Source of the DNA: Gilliamella sp. Choc5-1
Lineage (GTDB): Bacteria > Pseudomonadota > Gammaproteobacteria > Enterobacterales > Orbaceae
DNA length: 64,000 bases
Assembly: GCF_001690595.1 (NCBI RefSeq)
Contig: NZ_LZHH01000116.1
Location: 1-64,000, forward strand
Direction of reading: 5' to 3'
The notes under the pieces are model-generated. The model was not told the origin of the DNA, made no database searches, and saw nothing but the letters and a program-made list of their open reading frames with translations. Position 1 is the first letter of the stretch. Each line of letters opens with the position of its first letter. The position numbers were made by a program, and so were the translations under genes. Below are positions 10,152-20,613 of this stretch, in pieces.

Positions 10152-10839
10152 TGTAAAAAACACCAAGTTGTTTACACTTCATGATTAAAATAATCCGCTA
10201 AAAATCATAAGGCGTTTTTCCTGAAATCGCTTTATGCGGTTTAACGGTATGATAAAAATTAATAAAGCGTTTCGGCTTTTATTGGTTTATGGCAGGTGAT
10301 TTTTGCTTGATATACCGGTTATTATACAGTTTATCTAAATAAATCAAGTAAGTAGAATTTTTGTTAAAAAGTTTCAGGAGTGTACTACGTTTATGTATAA
10401 AACCATTAAAAATCAAATATATAAAAAATATGAGTATTCTCTAGTTTGCTGTTTTGTTTGATTTTTAAGTAACAGCAAACTTTAGGTATCAGCCTGTCGT
10501 ATTTCGCTTGGATAAGTTTTATTATCACCTTTAGCTTGCCGTCTTAATTTATTTTCAATGGGTTTTTCGATTTTAAACAAACGTTTAATACCCTAGCTGA
10601 TGGTTTTATAACGTTCGCTCTTACTGGTTAAAGGCACAAACAGCTTTCATCTAGTTTTTTTAGCATATTATAAATATTCTAGTGAATAACCATAAAGTGT
10701 TTGGTCAAATTGGTGACAGTATTTTTATGATATAAGCGCCCTATCGCTTGCTTGTGATAAGGCGTTAGTTTTGATTTTTTATGTATGTTCATTACTGTCG
10801 TTTCTTAAATTACTGTAAACAACGCTAGTAAATCCTACA
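10152..10839 (-). pseudogene. Decayed IS481-family transposable element
   Basis: Related terminal inverted repeats mark the ends, each with TGTA outermost and GTTGTTTACA about 15 bases in. From the right, reading leftward, the decayed ORF begins MNIHKKSKLTPYHKQAIG, the N-terminus typical of one IS481 transposase group. Fragments KRQAK-NKTYP and LLLLKNQTK-REY follow in shifted frames. The C-terminal piece RFINFYHTVKPHKAISGKTP lies at the left end. The catalytic core is deleted and several stops interrupt the rest. A second relic with the same internal structure lies near 46.4-46.9 kb. Confidence 0.8.
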
Positions 10840-10961
10840 CTTTAAAATTATAATTAAATAACATATTTTTATAAATCAAGTAGAGTTACCTTATTATCCA
10901 TAACTTATTAATTAATATTTATATAATCATACCAACACATTTGTAGTTAACTTAATATATC

Positions 10962-12062
10962 ATGATTTCTATTAACCAGATCTATATATATCCTGTCAAA
11001 TCGACGCAAGGTATATCATTAACAAAAGCCAACGCCGTTGACGGTGGCTTTGAGAATGATCGCATTTTGATGATTACTGAACCTGATGGTACGTTCATTA
11101 CTGCAAGGCAATATCCTGAACTTTTAAAAATTGAAACAACTATTATAAAAAATAATATCCATATCAAGCTTCCATCAGGAGAAAGTATTGCAATAAACCT
11201 AAGCGATTTTTCGGATAATGCTGAGCCAACCAAAATCTTTGGAAATCACTTTACTTCATATATAGCACCAATTAAGGTTAATCAATTCATAAGCCAGTTT
11301 TTACAAAAAGATGTGCAATTACGTTGGCTTGGCTATCAATTATCACGACGCACAAAACGCTATCAAGAAGTGCCCGTCAGTTTTGCTGATGGCTATCCTT
11401 ATTTATTATTAAACAAAGCTTCATTTGATTATTTACAACATCAATGCCCAGAAAAACTCGATATTAGACAGTTTCGTGCAAATATTATTATTCAAGGCGC
11501 ACTGCCTTTTGCTGAAGATGGTTGGAAAACAATTAAAATTGGTGAGGTAATCTTTGATATTGTTAAATCTTGTACTCGTTGTATGTTAACCACGATTAAT
11601 GTTAATACAGGAAAACCATTAAGCAATAATGAACCGCTTAAAACATTAGGATATTTTAGAACTGATGAACAAGGACAAATTGATTTTGGCGTAAATATGA
11701 TTGCCCGAAACCATGGAAAAATTTCAGTTGATGATAAAATAGAAGTATTGGCACGGCAACCGGCCAAAAACTACATTAAAGCTTTCCCACCTGAAGCAAA
11801 AAGTAAAGAACAGTGCTATTCAATTATTTTCGAAGATAAAACCATTAAAGGTAATAATAAACAAACCATTTTAGAACAATTGGAACAAAATAAAATAACA
11901 TTACCTTATTCTTGCCGTACTGGTATATGTGGTCGTTGCTTAGTTGTGTTGAAAAAAGGCAAAGTCAATCCACTAACGCAATCAGCAATAAAAAGAAATA
12001 ATCAAATTTTAGCCTGCAGTTGTGTGCCAAAAAGCGATATCGTAATAACGTTAAAAAAGTAA
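10962..12062 (+). CDS. ycbX: MOSC domain and 2Fe-2S ferredoxin protein YcbX
   Basis: YcbX is part of the molybdenum-cofactor-dependent detoxification of N-hydroxylated base analogues such as 6-hydroxylaminopurine. The 366-residue protein has the N-terminal MOSC beta-barrel (IYPVKSTQGISL, DRILMITEPDG). The central MOSC domain carries the conserved Cys in VKSCTRCMLTTIN. The C-terminal plant-type ferredoxin domain has CRTGICGRC and a distal Cys in ILACSC. It is convergent with zapC; the same pair is adjacent in E. coli. Confidence 0.95.
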   Translation: MISINQIYIYPVKSTQGISLTKANAVDGGFENDRILMITEPDGTFITARQYPELLKIETTIIKNNIHIKLPSGESIAINLSDFSDNAEPTKIFGNHFTSYIAPIKVNQFISQFLQKDVQLRWLGYQLSRRTKRYQEVPVSFADGYPYLLLNKASFDYLQHQCPEKLDIRQFRANIIIQGALPFAEDGWKTIKIGEVIFDIVKSCTRCMLTTINVNTGKPLSNNEPLKTLGYFRTDEQGQIDFGVNMIARNHGKISVDDKIEVLARQPAKNYIKAFPPEAKSKEQCYSIIFEDKTIKGNNKQTILEQLEQNKITLPYSCRTGICGRCLVVLKKGKVNPLTQSAIKRNNQILACSCVPKSDIVITLKK

Positions 12063-12102
12063 TATAACAACTAAAAAGATGTTTGATTTAGTGGTTTTAA
12101 TT

Positions 12103-12666
12103 TTATGAAATGGCTTCTAATTCCTGATATTCTAGATGTTGTACTGCATTGCGCTCAATAGGTTTTAATCTGTCATTCATGATTTTAATAGCTTCAGAAA
12201 AACTGAACGTCTTGTTCATTGCTACAAAAGTAGGTTGTGCAATAATACAAAGAGATGCATTTTCCCCCACTTCAACGACCATCAAACAAACCTTTTGTCC
12301 ATCTTCTTGTAAAATTACCTCAACAATATCAGCTATTTTGGGCTTGTATAACATTGGTTGTTGTGAAAAATACCAACTTTTAGGCATTTGAGGCTTTAAA
12401 AAATTAGCTGCAACAATAGCGTTAATAGCTAGTTCAATCTTTTGTGAATCTGTCAAATTAAGTAACTGACAACTATTATAAAATTGATAATAAGACGTTG
12501 CGTCACTAACAGAAAATGGAAACTCACCAAAAACATCAGGAACTAACATTTTACTTGGATAACAAGAACGAAATAACATTTCAGATGAAACTTCAAGCAT
12601 TAAACTATCGTATTCGCTATCAAAATACCATCGCCAACAATCAGTTGGTCGAAAAGTCATTTTCAT
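12103..12666 (-). CDS. zapC: Cell division protein ZapC
   Basis: ZapC is a cytoplasmic FtsZ-associated protein that promotes Z-ring bundling. The family N-terminus is clear: FRPTDCWRWYFDSEYDSLML, then LFRSCYPSKML and KPQMPKSWYF. A longer in-frame start exists at 12705. The ATG at 12666 is preferred because AAGGG lies 10 bases upstream and the resulting 187 residues match the E. coli length (~180). The upstream region has a cluster of phased GATC sites. Confidence 0.93.
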   Translation of the reverse strand: MKMTFRPTDCWRWYFDSEYDSLMLEVSSEMLFRSCYPSKMLVPDVFGEFPFSVSDATSYYQFYNSCQLLNLTDSQKIELAINAIVAANFLKPQMPKSWYFSQQPMLYKPKIADIVEVILQEDGQKVCLMVVEVGENASLCIIAQPTFVAMNKTFSFSEAIKIMNDRLKPIERNAVQHLEYQELEAIS

Positions 12667-12799
12667 TAGTATGTTACCCTTATCATTTGATTTAAAATTG
12701 GTCAAAAAGATAACATAAATTACATAAAAAATAAATAAAAAGTGAAAATAAAAATAATTTAATTATATAATTTTTAAAAATTTAATTATAAATTGAAAT

Positions 12800-12854
12800 G
12801 ATCAAAAAAATATAAATTGGATCTAAATTTGATCCAGATAGATCCTTTTAGATC
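12800..12854. promoter_or_regulatory. Cluster of five phased GATC sites upstream of zapC
   Basis: GATC occurs at 12800, 12820, 12831, 12841 and 12851, so the last four are 11, 10 and 10 bp apart. The second and third form the palindrome GGATCTAAATTTGATCC. It lies in the otherwise featureless, very AT-rich 300-bp gap between the zapC start and the ilvC terminator. Dam or SeqA binding, or another protein, is possible. No function is shown. Confidence 0.4.
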
Positions 12855-12921
12855 TAATTGTTTTATACTGAAACATATACTTACCTGAAAGTTTTTTACA
12901 ATAAATTCAATTTTTAGATAC

Positions 12922-12950
12922 AAAAAAAGGTACTTTTCAGCACCTTTTTT
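12922..12950 (-). terminator. Terminator of ilvC
   Basis: AAAAAAGGT pairs with ACCTTTTTT around a 10-base loop, directly after the ilvC stop codon on the leftward strand. Confidence 0.8.
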
Positions 12951-12968
12951 ATAATTATAAATAGCTAT

Positions 12969-14447
12969 TTAGCTTGCAACATTGATGCGTTTCATATCAG
13001 TCATATAACTACGTAATTTACGACCGATTGTTTCAATTGGATGATTACGGATTTCTTCATTCACATCGCGTAATTGTGCATTATCAACACTACCTTCAGG
13101 GATTGCTTTACCTAGATCGCCAGCTTGTAACATTGGCATGAATTTTTCTTTTAATAGTGGTACAGCGGCATTAGCAAATAGATAGTTGCCATACTCAGCT
13201 GTGTCAGAAATAACAACATTCATTTCATACAAACGTTTACGCGCAATAGTATTAGCAATAAGTGGTAACTCATGTAATGATTCATAATAAGCTGATTCAG
13301 CTAAAATACCAGATTCAAGCATAGTTTCGAAGGCAAGTTCAACACCGGCTTTAACCATTGCAACCATAACAACACCTTGATCAAAATAAGCTTGTTCATC
13401 AATTTTACCTTGATAGTCAGCAGCTTTTTCAAAAGCGGTTTCACCCGTTTCTTTACGCCATTTAAGAAGGTTTACATCATCATTTGCCCAGTCTTTCATC
13501 ATAGTTGATGAAAACTCGCCTGATATAATGTCGTCCATATGTTTACGGTAAAGATCCGTCATGATCACTTTTAATTCTTTTGCTAAAGCATTTGCTCTCA
13601 ATTTAGCTGGATTTGATAAGCGATCCATCATCAAAGTAATTCCGCCTTGTTTTAGCGCTTCAGTGATCGTTTCCCAACCAAATTGGAGTAATTTACATGC
13701 ATAAGCAGGATCAACACCATCTGCCACTAGCTTATCAAAACAAAGTAATGATCCTGTTTGTAACATACCACAAAGGATTGTTTGTTCGCCCATTAAATCT
13801 GACTTAACTTCGGCAACAAATGACGATTGTAAAACACCTGCACGATGTCCGCCTGTTGCCGCAGCCCATGCTTTAGCGATTGCTAGCCCTTCACCTTTTG
13901 GATCGTTTTCTGGATGAACTGCAATTAGTGTGGGCACACCAAAACCTCGTTTATATTCTTCACGAACTTCAGTACCAGGGCATTTAGGTGCTACCATCAC
14001 TACTGTAATATCAGAGCGAATCTTTTCTCCTACTTCAACAATATTAAATCCGTGAGAATAACCAAGCGCAGAGCCTTTTTTCATCAAGGGTTGTATAGCT
14101 TGAACAACGGCAGAATGTTGTTTGTCGGGAGTCAAGTTGATAACAAGATCTGCTGTTGGAATTAATTCTTCATAACTTCCTACTTTAAAACCATTTTCAG
14201 TTGCTTTCTTCCATGATGCACGTTTTTCAGCAATAGCTTCTTTACGTAATGCATAAGATATATCTAAACCTGAATCTCGCATATTAAGACCTTGGTTAAG
14301 ACCTTGTGCTCCACAACCAACAATTACAATTTTTTTACCTTTCAAAAAATTAGCTTCTGATGCAAATTCATCACGAGCCATAAAACGACATTGACCTAAT
14401 TGTTCTAATTTTTCACGCAAATTCAATGTATTAAAATAGTTTGACAT
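12969..14447 (-). CDS. ilvC: Ketol-acid reductoisomerase (class II, NADP+)
   Basis: IlvC catalyses the Mg2+-dependent alkyl shift and NADPH reduction of acetolactate or acetohydroxybutyrate in valine and isoleucine synthesis. The long class II form (492 residues; E. coli 491) shows the nucleotide motif [12 protein letters not shown] and [13 protein letters not shown]. It carries the duplicated C-terminal knotted domains typical of enterobacteria. A TTG four codons upstream is open, but it overlaps the GGAGAG Shine-Dalgarno sequence, so the ATG of [10 protein letters not shown] is chosen. A TTGC-N7-GCAA palindrome upstream is a likely IlvY-type operator. ilvY itself is not in the window. Confidence 0.98.
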   Translation of the reverse strand: MSNYFNTLNLREKLEQLGQCRFMARDEFASEANFLKGKKIVIVGCGAQGLNQGLNMRDSGLDISYALRKEAIAEKRASWKKATENGFKVGSYEELIPTADLVINLTPDKQHSAVVQAIQPLMKKGSALGYSHGFNIVEVGEKIRSDITVVMVAPKCPGTEVREEYKRGFGVPTLIAVHPENDPKGEGLAIAKAWAAATGGHRAGVLQSSFVAEVKSDLMGEQTILCGMLQTGSLLCFDKLVADGVDPAYACKLLQFGWETITEALKQGGITLMMDRLSNPAKLRANALAKELKVIMTDLYRKHMDDIISGEFSSTMMKDWANDDVNLLKWRKETGETAFEKAADYQGKIDEQAYFDQGVVMVAMVKAGVELAFETMLESGILAESAYYESLHELPLIANTIARKRLYEMNVVISDTAEYGNYLFANAAVPLLKEKFMPMLQAGDLGKAIPEGSVDNAQLRDVNEEIRNHPIETIGRKLRSYMTDMKRINVAS

Positions 14448-14539
14448 TTTTCTCTCCAAGAGTTTAAGTATTCACAATCAACAATAAAACACTATATAAT
14501 ACTTTTAATATTGCTAAAATTGATATATTTAAAATATAA

Positions 14540-14558
14540 TATTGCATAAATTGCAATA
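14540..14558. promoter_or_regulatory. Palindrome TATTGCA-N5-TGCAATA, candidate IlvY operator
   Basis: Perfect 7-bp arms flank a 5-bp spacer, about 93 bp upstream of the ilvC start. The core fits the T-N11-A pattern of LysR-type regulators, and IlvY controls ilvC in Enterobacteria. The palindrome also lies upstream of the divergent yhdT. The assignment is by motif shape and location only. Confidence 0.5.
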
Positions 14559-14619
14559 AACTTGCTAAGTTCAATGCTTTCTTTTAATCTAAATCACCCT
14601 CAATTCTGAATAAATCAAT

Positions 14620-14856
14620 ATGGATGCTCGATATAAACAAGCAAATAAAGAGGCTAAACTTTCGCTATTGCTAACTTTTATTTATCTTCTTGGATGGATC
14701 GTTTGTGCATACTGTATTAACGACAAAATAGGATTTTTAGGTCTTCCATTGTGGTTTGAACTATCTTGCATTATGGTGCCTATCGGTTTTATATTGCTTT
14801 GTTGGGTAGTTGTAAAATTTCAATTTAAAAATTTCTCATTAGAACAAACTAAGTGA
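14620..14856 (+). CDS. yhdT: YhdT family small membrane protein (DUF997)
   Basis: This 78-residue inner-membrane protein has two hydrophobic segments, roughly residues 14-36 and 45-67. The YhdT features are visible: ARYKQANKEAKLSL, then WIVCAY and the C-terminal LLCWVVVKFQFK. It lies 6 bases before panF, the conserved enterobacterial order, and may be a small accessory subunit of the symporter. Its molecular role is unknown. Confidence 0.9.
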   Translation: MDARYKQANKEAKLSLLLTFIYLLGWIVCAYCINDKIGFLGLPLWFELSCIMVPIGFILLCWVVVKFQFKNFSLEQTK

Positions 14857-14862
14857 TTTAAC

Positions 14863-16314
14863 ATGCATTTAGATATTATTATACCGCTTGTCATCTATCT
14901 TATTTTTGTGTTTGCATTATCAATTTATGCTTATGTAAAACGTAAAAAAGTAAATCAATTCACTGATTATTTTATCGGCAATAGAACCATGGGAGGATTT
15001 TTACTCGCCATGACACTAGCCGCAACTTATATTAGTGCTAGCTCATTTATTGGTGGTCCCGGTGCTGCTTATAAATTTGGTCTTGGTTGGGTGCTATTAT
15101 CGATGATCCAAGTCCCAACTGTATTACTCTCGCTTGGTATTCTAGGCAAAAAATTTGCCATTTTGGCTCGTAAATATAATGCTATAACGTTAAGTGATAT
15201 GCTTTATGCTCACTATAAAAGTAAAGCCATAGTTTGGTTTGCAAGCATCTCATTAGTTGTGGCTTTTATTGGTGCTATGACGGTACAGTTTGTTGGTGGT
15301 GCACGATTATTGGAATCATCAGTTGGTATTTCTTACGATATCGGATTATTAATTTTTGGTGTTGGTACCGTTATATATACTGCTTTTGGAGGATTTAGAG
15401 CAAGTATACTTAATGATGCTTTTCAAGGTTTAGTAATGATAATTGGCGCTATATTGCTATTAACAGCAATTATTTATGCTGGTGGTGGTATAACAGCGAT
15501 TATTCACCGTTTGAATGAAATCGATCCTGCATTACTAACACCACAAGGTCCTAACAATTTTATGGACTTTCCGTTTATGGCATCATTTTGGGTTTTAGTC
15601 TGTTTTGCTGTGGTTGGTTTACCTCATACAGCGGTTCGCTGTATGGCGTACAAAGACAGTAAAGCTGTACATAAAGGAATTATAATTGGTACGATTGTTG
15701 TCACAATCATTATGCTAACTATGCACTTATCTGGCGCTCTTGGACGAGCTATTATTAGTGATTTAACTGTTCCCGATCAAATTGTTCCAACTTTAATAAT
15801 TAACATTATGCCACCATTAGTGGCCGGTATCTTTTTGGCTGCTCCACTTGCTGCAATTATGTCAACAATCAACGCCCAATTGCTACAAATTTCATCAGTT
15901 ATTATTAAAGATCTATTTTTAAGTATGAATCATGCAAAAAGCTATAGCGATAAAACATTAACTCGCACATCTGTTATCATAACTTTTAGTTTTGGTGGAT
16001 TACTCATCCTAGCGGCTTGGAACCCACCAGATATGATTATTTGGTTAAATTTACTTGCATTTGGTGGGCTTGAAGCCGTATTTTTATGGCCATTGGTACT
16101 TGGACTTTATTGGAAAAAAGCAAATTCGACTGGTGCTTTATGTTCTATGTTTGCCGGGGCAATAAGCTATATTCTTTTATCTGTTTACAATATAAAGCTT
16201 TATGCTTTTAACCCGATTATCCCATCCTTAATTATTGGATTGGTAGTGTTTATGATTGCCAATATGTTTGGTAACACAGGAAAAAATTATGCCTTGGATT
16301 CAACTCAAAATTAA
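14863..16314 (+). CDS. panF: Sodium/pantothenate symporter PanF
   Basis: PanF is an inner-membrane Na+-coupled pantothenate importer of the SSS family. The 483 residues (E. coli 483) hold about 13 transmembrane segments and the family motifs [20 protein letters not shown] and [14 protein letters not shown]. Sodium-site residues in the core helices look conserved. The gene overlaps the prmA start by 26 bases. With the panG-like/panB/panC cluster at 4-7 kb, the cell can both make pantoate-derived pantothenate and scavenge the vitamin. Confidence 0.96.
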   Translation: MHLDIIIPLVIYLIFVFALSIYAYVKRKKVNQFTDYFIGNRTMGGFLLAMTLAATYISASSFIGGPGAAYKFGLGWVLLSMIQVPTVLLSLGILGKKFAILARKYNAITLSDMLYAHYKSKAIVWFASISLVVAFIGAMTVQFVGGARLLESSVGISYDIGLLIFGVGTVIYTAFGGFRASILNDAFQGLVMIIGAILLLTAIIYAGGGITAIIHRLNEIDPALLTPQGPNNFMDFPFMASFWVLVCFAVVGLPHTAVRCMAYKDSKAVHKGIIIGTIVVTIIMLTMHLSGALGRAIISDLTVPDQIVPTLIINIMPPLVAGIFLAAPLAAIMSTINAQLLQISSVIIKDLFLSMNHAKSYSDKTLTRTSVIITFSFGGLLILAAWNPPDMIIWLNLLAFGGLEAVFLWPLVLGLYWKKANSTGALCSMFAGAISYILLSVYNIKLYAFNPIIPSLIIGLVVFMIANMFGNTGKNYALDSTQN

Positions 16315-17155
16315 TACAACCAACGATCTTGCTGAACAAATTAGCGAACAATTAGAGGAGTCTGGTGCTGTATCAGTCACTTTTCAAGATACCTTTGACA
16401 CACCTGTTTTTGAACCATTACCTGGCGAAACTAAACTTTGGGGTAATACCGATGTGATTGGGCTTTATGATGCTCAAACAGATATCGATGAATTAAGAGC
16501 AATGCTAAATCTTGAACAATATTCTTATAAAATTGAACAATTAGAAGATAAAGACTGGGAACGTGAATGGATGGACAACTTTCATCCTATGAAATTTGGT
16601 GAGCGACTTTGGATTTGTCCTAGTTGGCGTGACGTGCCCGATGCTAATGCTGTTAACGTTATATTAGATCCTGGATTAGCATTCGGTACAGGTACTCACC
16701 CAACCACGGCATTATGCTTAACTTGGCTTGATAGTTTAGATCTTAAAGATAAATTAGTTATCGATTATGGTTGTGGATCTGGAATTTTGGCAATTGCAGC
16801 GCTAAAATTAGGCGCAAAGCGTGTAATCGGCATTGATATCGATCCTCAAGCCATTCAAGCTAGCCGTGATAATGCACAACGTAATGATGTCAGCGAAAAG
16901 CTAGATCTTTATTTATCAAAAGAGATCCCTGAAAATTTACTAGCAGATATAGTTGTTGCCAATATTTTAGCTGGACCGTTAAAAGAACTTGAACCACATA
17001 TAAATAAATTAGTAAAACCTGAAGGTAAACTAGGTCTATCTGGTATTTTAACTACCCAATCATCAAGTGTTTGTATGGCTTACCAACCCAATTTTAAATT
17101 AGATCCAGTGGTTGAACTTGATGAGTGGTGTCGTATTACTGGTAAAAAAAAATAA
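16289..17155 (+). CDS. prmA: Ribosomal protein L11 methyltransferase
   Basis: PrmA trimethylates the N-terminus and lysines of ribosomal protein L11 using SAM. The start [10 protein letters not shown], preceded by AGGA seven bases upstream, gives 288 residues, close to the 293 of E. coli; an upstream in-frame ATG would add 11 residues of panF overlap. The substrate-binding N-domain is followed by [15 protein letters not shown] and SAM motif [26 protein letters not shown] matches the NPPF-like motif IV. It is translationally coupled to panF. Confidence 0.97.
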   Translation: MPWIQLKINTTNDLAEQISEQLEESGAVSVTFQDTFDTPVFEPLPGETKLWGNTDVIGLYDAQTDIDELRAMLNLEQYSYKIEQLEDKDWEREWMDNFHPMKFGERLWICPSWRDVPDANAVNVILDPGLAFGTGTHPTTALCLTWLDSLDLKDKLVIDYGCGSGILAIAALKLGAKRVIGIDIDPQAIQASRDNAQRNDVSEKLDLYLSKEIPENLLADIVVANILAGPLKELEPHINKLVKPEGKLGLSGILTTQSSSVCMAYQPNFKLDPVVELDEWCRITGKKK

Positions 17156-17193
17156 AAAAAATTAACGCTACCCCCTTTTAAGTTTGAAAAAAA

Positions 17194-18201
17194 ATGCGTA
17201 ATATAGCCGCCTTTAATTTACTTAGCATTGGTGAACTAAAATTAAAGAATAATTTAATTGCTGCACCAATGGCAGGAATAAGTGATAAACCATTTCGTAA
17301 TCTATGTCATCGATTTGGTGCTGGTATGACTGTTTCAGAAATGTTTTTAGCAAATTCTGATGTTTGGCATACCGATAAATCAGCTCTGCGAATGATAGCT
17401 AGTGATGATGTTGGTATTCGTGCAGTACAAATTGTCGGTTCTGATCCCGACGAAATGGCAAAAGCTGCTGAATTTAATGTCAAACACGGTGCTCAGTTGA
17501 TTGACATTAATATGGGATGCCCGGCTAAAAAGGTCAATAAAAAATTGGCTGGTTCTGCTTTAATGCAGTATCCGGAACTTATTAAAAAAATTTTGCAGAA
17601 AGTTGTCGGTGCAGTTGATGTTCCGGTAACATTAAAAACGCGGACTGGATGGAATAAAGAAAATAGAAATTGCATAGAAATCGCACAAATTGCACAGGAT
17701 TGTGGTATAAAGGCAATTACTATTCACGGAAGAACACGTGCTTGCTTATTCAACGGTGTCGCTGAATATGACTCTATTAGAGCAGTTAAAGAAAATGTTA
17801 CAATTCCTGTAATTGCTAATGGAGATATTTGTACACCTGAACAGGCAAAAGATGTTTTTCAATATACGCAGGCTGATGCTATAATGATCGGGCGAGCGGC
17901 ACAAGGGCGACCTTGGATATTTGAAGAAATTGCATTCTATTTAACACATGGACAGTTACAGAAAAACAAAAGTATTGATGAAGTAGAACAAGTTGTACTA
18001 TCACATCTTGATGATCTTTATCAATTCTATGGAGAATACAAAGGATTAAGGATTGCCAGAAAGCATGTAAATTGGTACACCAAGAATTATGCTGACAGCG
18101 ATCAATTCAGGCGCTTATTTAGTGTACTTAGCAATACAAGTGAGCAAGTAAACACTCTAAAAGCATTTTTTAGTCAAATTAGAAACAACCTTAAGAGTTA
18201 A
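17194..18201 (+). CDS. dusB: tRNA-dihydrouridine synthase B
   Basis: DusB is an FMN enzyme that reduces uridine to dihydrouridine in the tRNA D-loop (U17 in E. coli). The TIM barrel shows [14 protein letters not shown] near residue 23 and the catalytic-cysteine loop [20 protein letters not shown]. The phosphate-binding segment is [13 protein letters not shown]. The 335 residues exceed the E. coli length by about 14, mainly at the N-terminus, so the true start could be slightly downstream. It forms the classic dusB-fis operon with a 7-bp gap. Confidence 0.96.
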   Translation: MRNIAAFNLLSIGELKLKNNLIAAPMAGISDKPFRNLCHRFGAGMTVSEMFLANSDVWHTDKSALRMIASDDVGIRAVQIVGSDPDEMAKAAEFNVKHGAQLIDINMGCPAKKVNKKLAGSALMQYPELIKKILQKVVGAVDVPVTLKTRTGWNKENRNCIEIAQIAQDCGIKAITIHGRTRACLFNGVAEYDSIRAVKENVTIPVIANGDICTPEQAKDVFQYTQADAIMIGRAAQGRPWIFEEIAFYLTHGQLQKNKSIDEVEQVVLSHLDDLYQFYGEYKGLRIARKHVNWYTKNYADSDQFRRLFSVLSNTSEQVNTLKAFFSQIRNNLKS

Positions 18202-18208
18202 GAATACT

Positions 18209-18505
18209 ATGTCAGAACAACGCGTTACAGCTGCAGCACTTAAATTTACAACTGTAAATTCTCAAGACCAAATAACACAAAAGCCATTGCGTGATTCAGT
18301 GAAGCAAGCTTTAAAAAACTATTTATCACAATTAAATGGTGAAGATCCGACAGATCTTTATGAATTAGTGTTAGCTGAAGTTGAACATCCATTCCTTGAT
18401 ATGGTTATGCAATATACACGTGGCAATCAAACTCGAGCAGCAAATATGCTTGGTATCAACCGCGGTACACTTCGCAAAAAATTAAAACAATATGGAATGA
18501 GCTAA
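18209..18505 (+). CDS. fis: DNA-binding protein Fis
   Basis: Fis is a nucleoid-associated protein and growth-phase regulator of rRNA promoters and site-specific recombination. The 98 residues match E. coli exactly in length. The N-terminal beta-hairpin and dimer helices precede the C-terminal helix-turn-helix [20 protein letters not shown] (residues 73-92). It is the second gene of dusB-fis and ends at a strong terminator. Confidence 0.98.
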   Translation: MSEQRVTAAALKFTTVNSQDQITQKPLRDSVKQALKNYLSQLNGEDPTDLYELVLAEVEHPFLDMVMQYTRGNQTRAANMLGINRGTLRKKLKQYGMS

Positions 18506-18539
18506 TCGTTTATTACTTAATATTTTATAATATAAAAAG

Positions 18540-18567
18540 GCACCTTGATATAAGGTGCTTTTTTTCT
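18540..18567. terminator. Bidirectional terminator between fis and rbsR
   Basis: A perfect GCACCTT/AAGGTGC hairpin has T7 on the plus strand and A5 (T5 on the minus strand) on the other side. It can stop fis and the convergent ribose operon. Confidence 0.85.
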
Positions 18568-18620
18568 ATTTTAGATCTCAATTACAAAAGTTATTCAATG
18601 CTCTACTTTTATAATACTTA

Positions 18621-19613
18621 CTAAGCAGACATACGTTTAATTAAAGTTGGTGTTAAAGTTAATGTATGAAGTGAATCAGTAGGATTATGGAATCGATTTA
18701 ATAATGTCTCAACAGCCAATTGTCCTAGTTCTTCTTTTGGTTGATGGATAGTAGTTAAAGGTGGTGTCATATATTGTGCAATTTCAATATCATCATAACC
18801 AATAATTGCAATATCTTTTCCTGCTTCAAGACCATTTTTATAAAGGGCTTGATAAGCACCAATAGCCATAGCATCATTAGAACAAAATACAGCCTGTGGA
18901 GGAATAGATAGTTTTAATAAATTTTGCATAGCAATAATACCTGAAGCAAATTGAAAATCACCTTGGACTTCATATTCCTTTAAAATTTCTAAACTAGCAT
19001 TTTGCATAGCCTTGCGGTATCCTTGCAGGCGAGTTTGCGCTTGGGTATTATTTAAAGGACCTGTGATGCAAGCTATTTGTTTGTAGTTTTTCTCAGTCAA
19101 ATATTGTGTAGCAATCATTGCGCCATAAAACGAATTATCTTTAATAATATCACACATACCATCAAATGGTGCCCAATCCATCATTACTATAGGAAGCTTA
19201 GGATATCGAGCAAATATCTGTTTTGGAATAGAATAAGTTTCAGTGCACATAACCAACAAACCATCAACACGCTTTTGCAGTAAATGTTCAATATTATCAA
19301 GCATGCGCTGATGATCACCTTCGGTACTACATAAAATCAAATTATAACCAAGTTCATAACAACTACGCTCAACACCTTGCACAACTTCTGAGAAAAAAGG
19401 ATTATTGCTTGCTGTAACCAACATCCCAATGGTATAAGTTTTATTGCTTTTCAAACTGCGAGCAATAGCTGAAGGAGCATAATTTAACTGTTTGATAACG
19501 AGCTCAACTTTTTCACATATAGCAGGACTAACATAACGATCTTTATTGATAACATGGGAAACAGTTGAAATTGATACATTCGCAGATTTTGCGACATCTT
19601 TTATTGTAACCAA
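18621..19613 (-). CDS. rbsR: Ribose operon repressor RbsR (LacI family)
   Basis: RbsR has 330 residues. The N-terminal LacI-type helix-turn-helix is [20 protein letters not shown] (residues 3-22). It is followed by a periplasmic-binding-protein fold for ribose ([35 protein letters not shown]). It is the last gene of the rbsDACBKR order. A matching palindromic operator, TCGAAACGTTTCGA, lies upstream of rbsD. The regulator looks intact although the transporter it controls is broken. Confidence 0.95.
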   Translation of the reverse strand: MVTIKDVAKSANVSISTVSHVINKDRYVSPAICEKVELVIKQLNYAPSAIARSLKSNKTYTIGMLVTASNNPFFSEVVQGVERSCYELGYNLILCSTEGDHQRMLDNIEHLLQKRVDGLLVMCTETYSIPKQIFARYPKLPIVMMDWAPFDGMCDIIKDNSFYGAMIATQYLTEKNYKQIACITGPLNNTQAQTRLQGYRKAMQNASLEILKEYEVQGDFQFASGIIAMQNLLKLSIPPQAVFCSNDAMAIGAYQALYKNGLEAGKDIAIIGYDDIEIAQYMTPPLTTIHQPKEELGQLAVETLLNRFHNPTDSLHTLTLTPTLIKRMSA

Positions 19614-19628
19614 TTTTTTATTGCTCTT

Positions 19629-20558
19629 CTATAAATCTTGTAAATTAATAAAATCTTCGACTTCATTGCGTGTTGGCACTGATGTCTGTGCTCCCGCTCT
19701 AGTCACCGATAGTGCCGCAGCGGCATGAGCAGACCTAACAGCTTGATTGAGTGATTTCCCTTCTAACAGAACTGTTACTAACATTCCATTAAATGTATCA
19801 CCAGCTCCAATAGTATCAACTGCTTTAACATGAAATCCAGAAACAATTTCACCATCACCACAATGACTAACCCAAGCCCCTTTACTACCAAGGGTAATAA
19901 TAACGGTTTTAATACCTTTATTATGTAGAAATAATGATGCTTTTTGTGCATCTTGTTCTGTGGCAATTTTTATCCCTGTTAGATACTCTGCTTCTGTCTC
20001 GTTTGGTGTAATAATATCAATGTGTTTAAGTAAATCATCTGATAATTTTTGTGCAGGTGCTGGATTTAAAATTACTTGGGTATCATTTTGTTTAGCTAAT
20101 TTTGCAACATGCTCTACAGTCTGTAATGGTATTTCTAGTTGCATTAAAATTGCATTCGCTTTTATTATATCATCTTCAAATTGCACCAAATATTCAGGTG
20201 TGACTGCTGAGTTTGCTCCTGAATGGATAGCAATTTGATTTTCTCCTTGTTTATTTACTAAAATCAATGCAACACCTGTATTTTTACTTTCAATTACAGC
20301 AACAGAATGAGTATCTATATGATCATTTTCTAATTGTTGCTTAAATTTTTTACCAAAATCATCATCCCCCACCGCTGCAATAAACTGAACATTAGCACCT
20401 AAACGTCCAGCGGCAACAGCTTGATTAGCTCCTTTACCTCCATATGAAATTTTATAGTTTGAACCTTTTAATGTTTCTCCTGGTTTAGGAAATTCATTTA
20501 CATTTAAGATATGATCAATATTTACGCTACCTATCACGATCAATTTACTTGAATTCAT
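19629..20558 (-). CDS. rbsK: Ribokinase
   Basis: RbsK phosphorylates D-ribose at O5 with ATP. The 309-residue PfkB-fold enzyme has the substrate-binding GGKGANQAVAAGRLGA (residues 40-55) and the catalytic-base signature DTIGAGDTFNGM near residue 255. Its length matches E. coli (309). It lies 15 bp before rbsR and 55 bp after rbsB. The gene is intact, so ribose arriving by another importer or from nucleoside breakdown could still be used. Confidence 0.97.
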   Translation of the reverse strand: MNSSKLIVIGSVNIDHILNVNEFPKPGETLKGSNYKISYGGKGANQAVAAGRLGANVQFIAAVGDDDFGKKFKQQLENDHIDTHSVAVIESKNTGVALILVNKQGENQIAIHSGANSAVTPEYLVQFEDDIIKANAILMQLEIPLQTVEHVAKLAKQNDTQVILNPAPAQKLSDDLLKHIDIITPNETEAEYLTGIKIATEQDAQKASLFLHNKGIKTVIITLGSKGAWVSHCGDGEIVSGFHVKAVDTIGAGDTFNGMLVTVLLEGKSLNQAVRSAHAAAALSVTRAGAQTSVPTRNEVEDFINLQDL

Positions 20559-20613
20559 ATAACTACTCCATATTCACATAGTAATAGGACGCTAGAATGC
20601 GTCCTAAAAAAGT

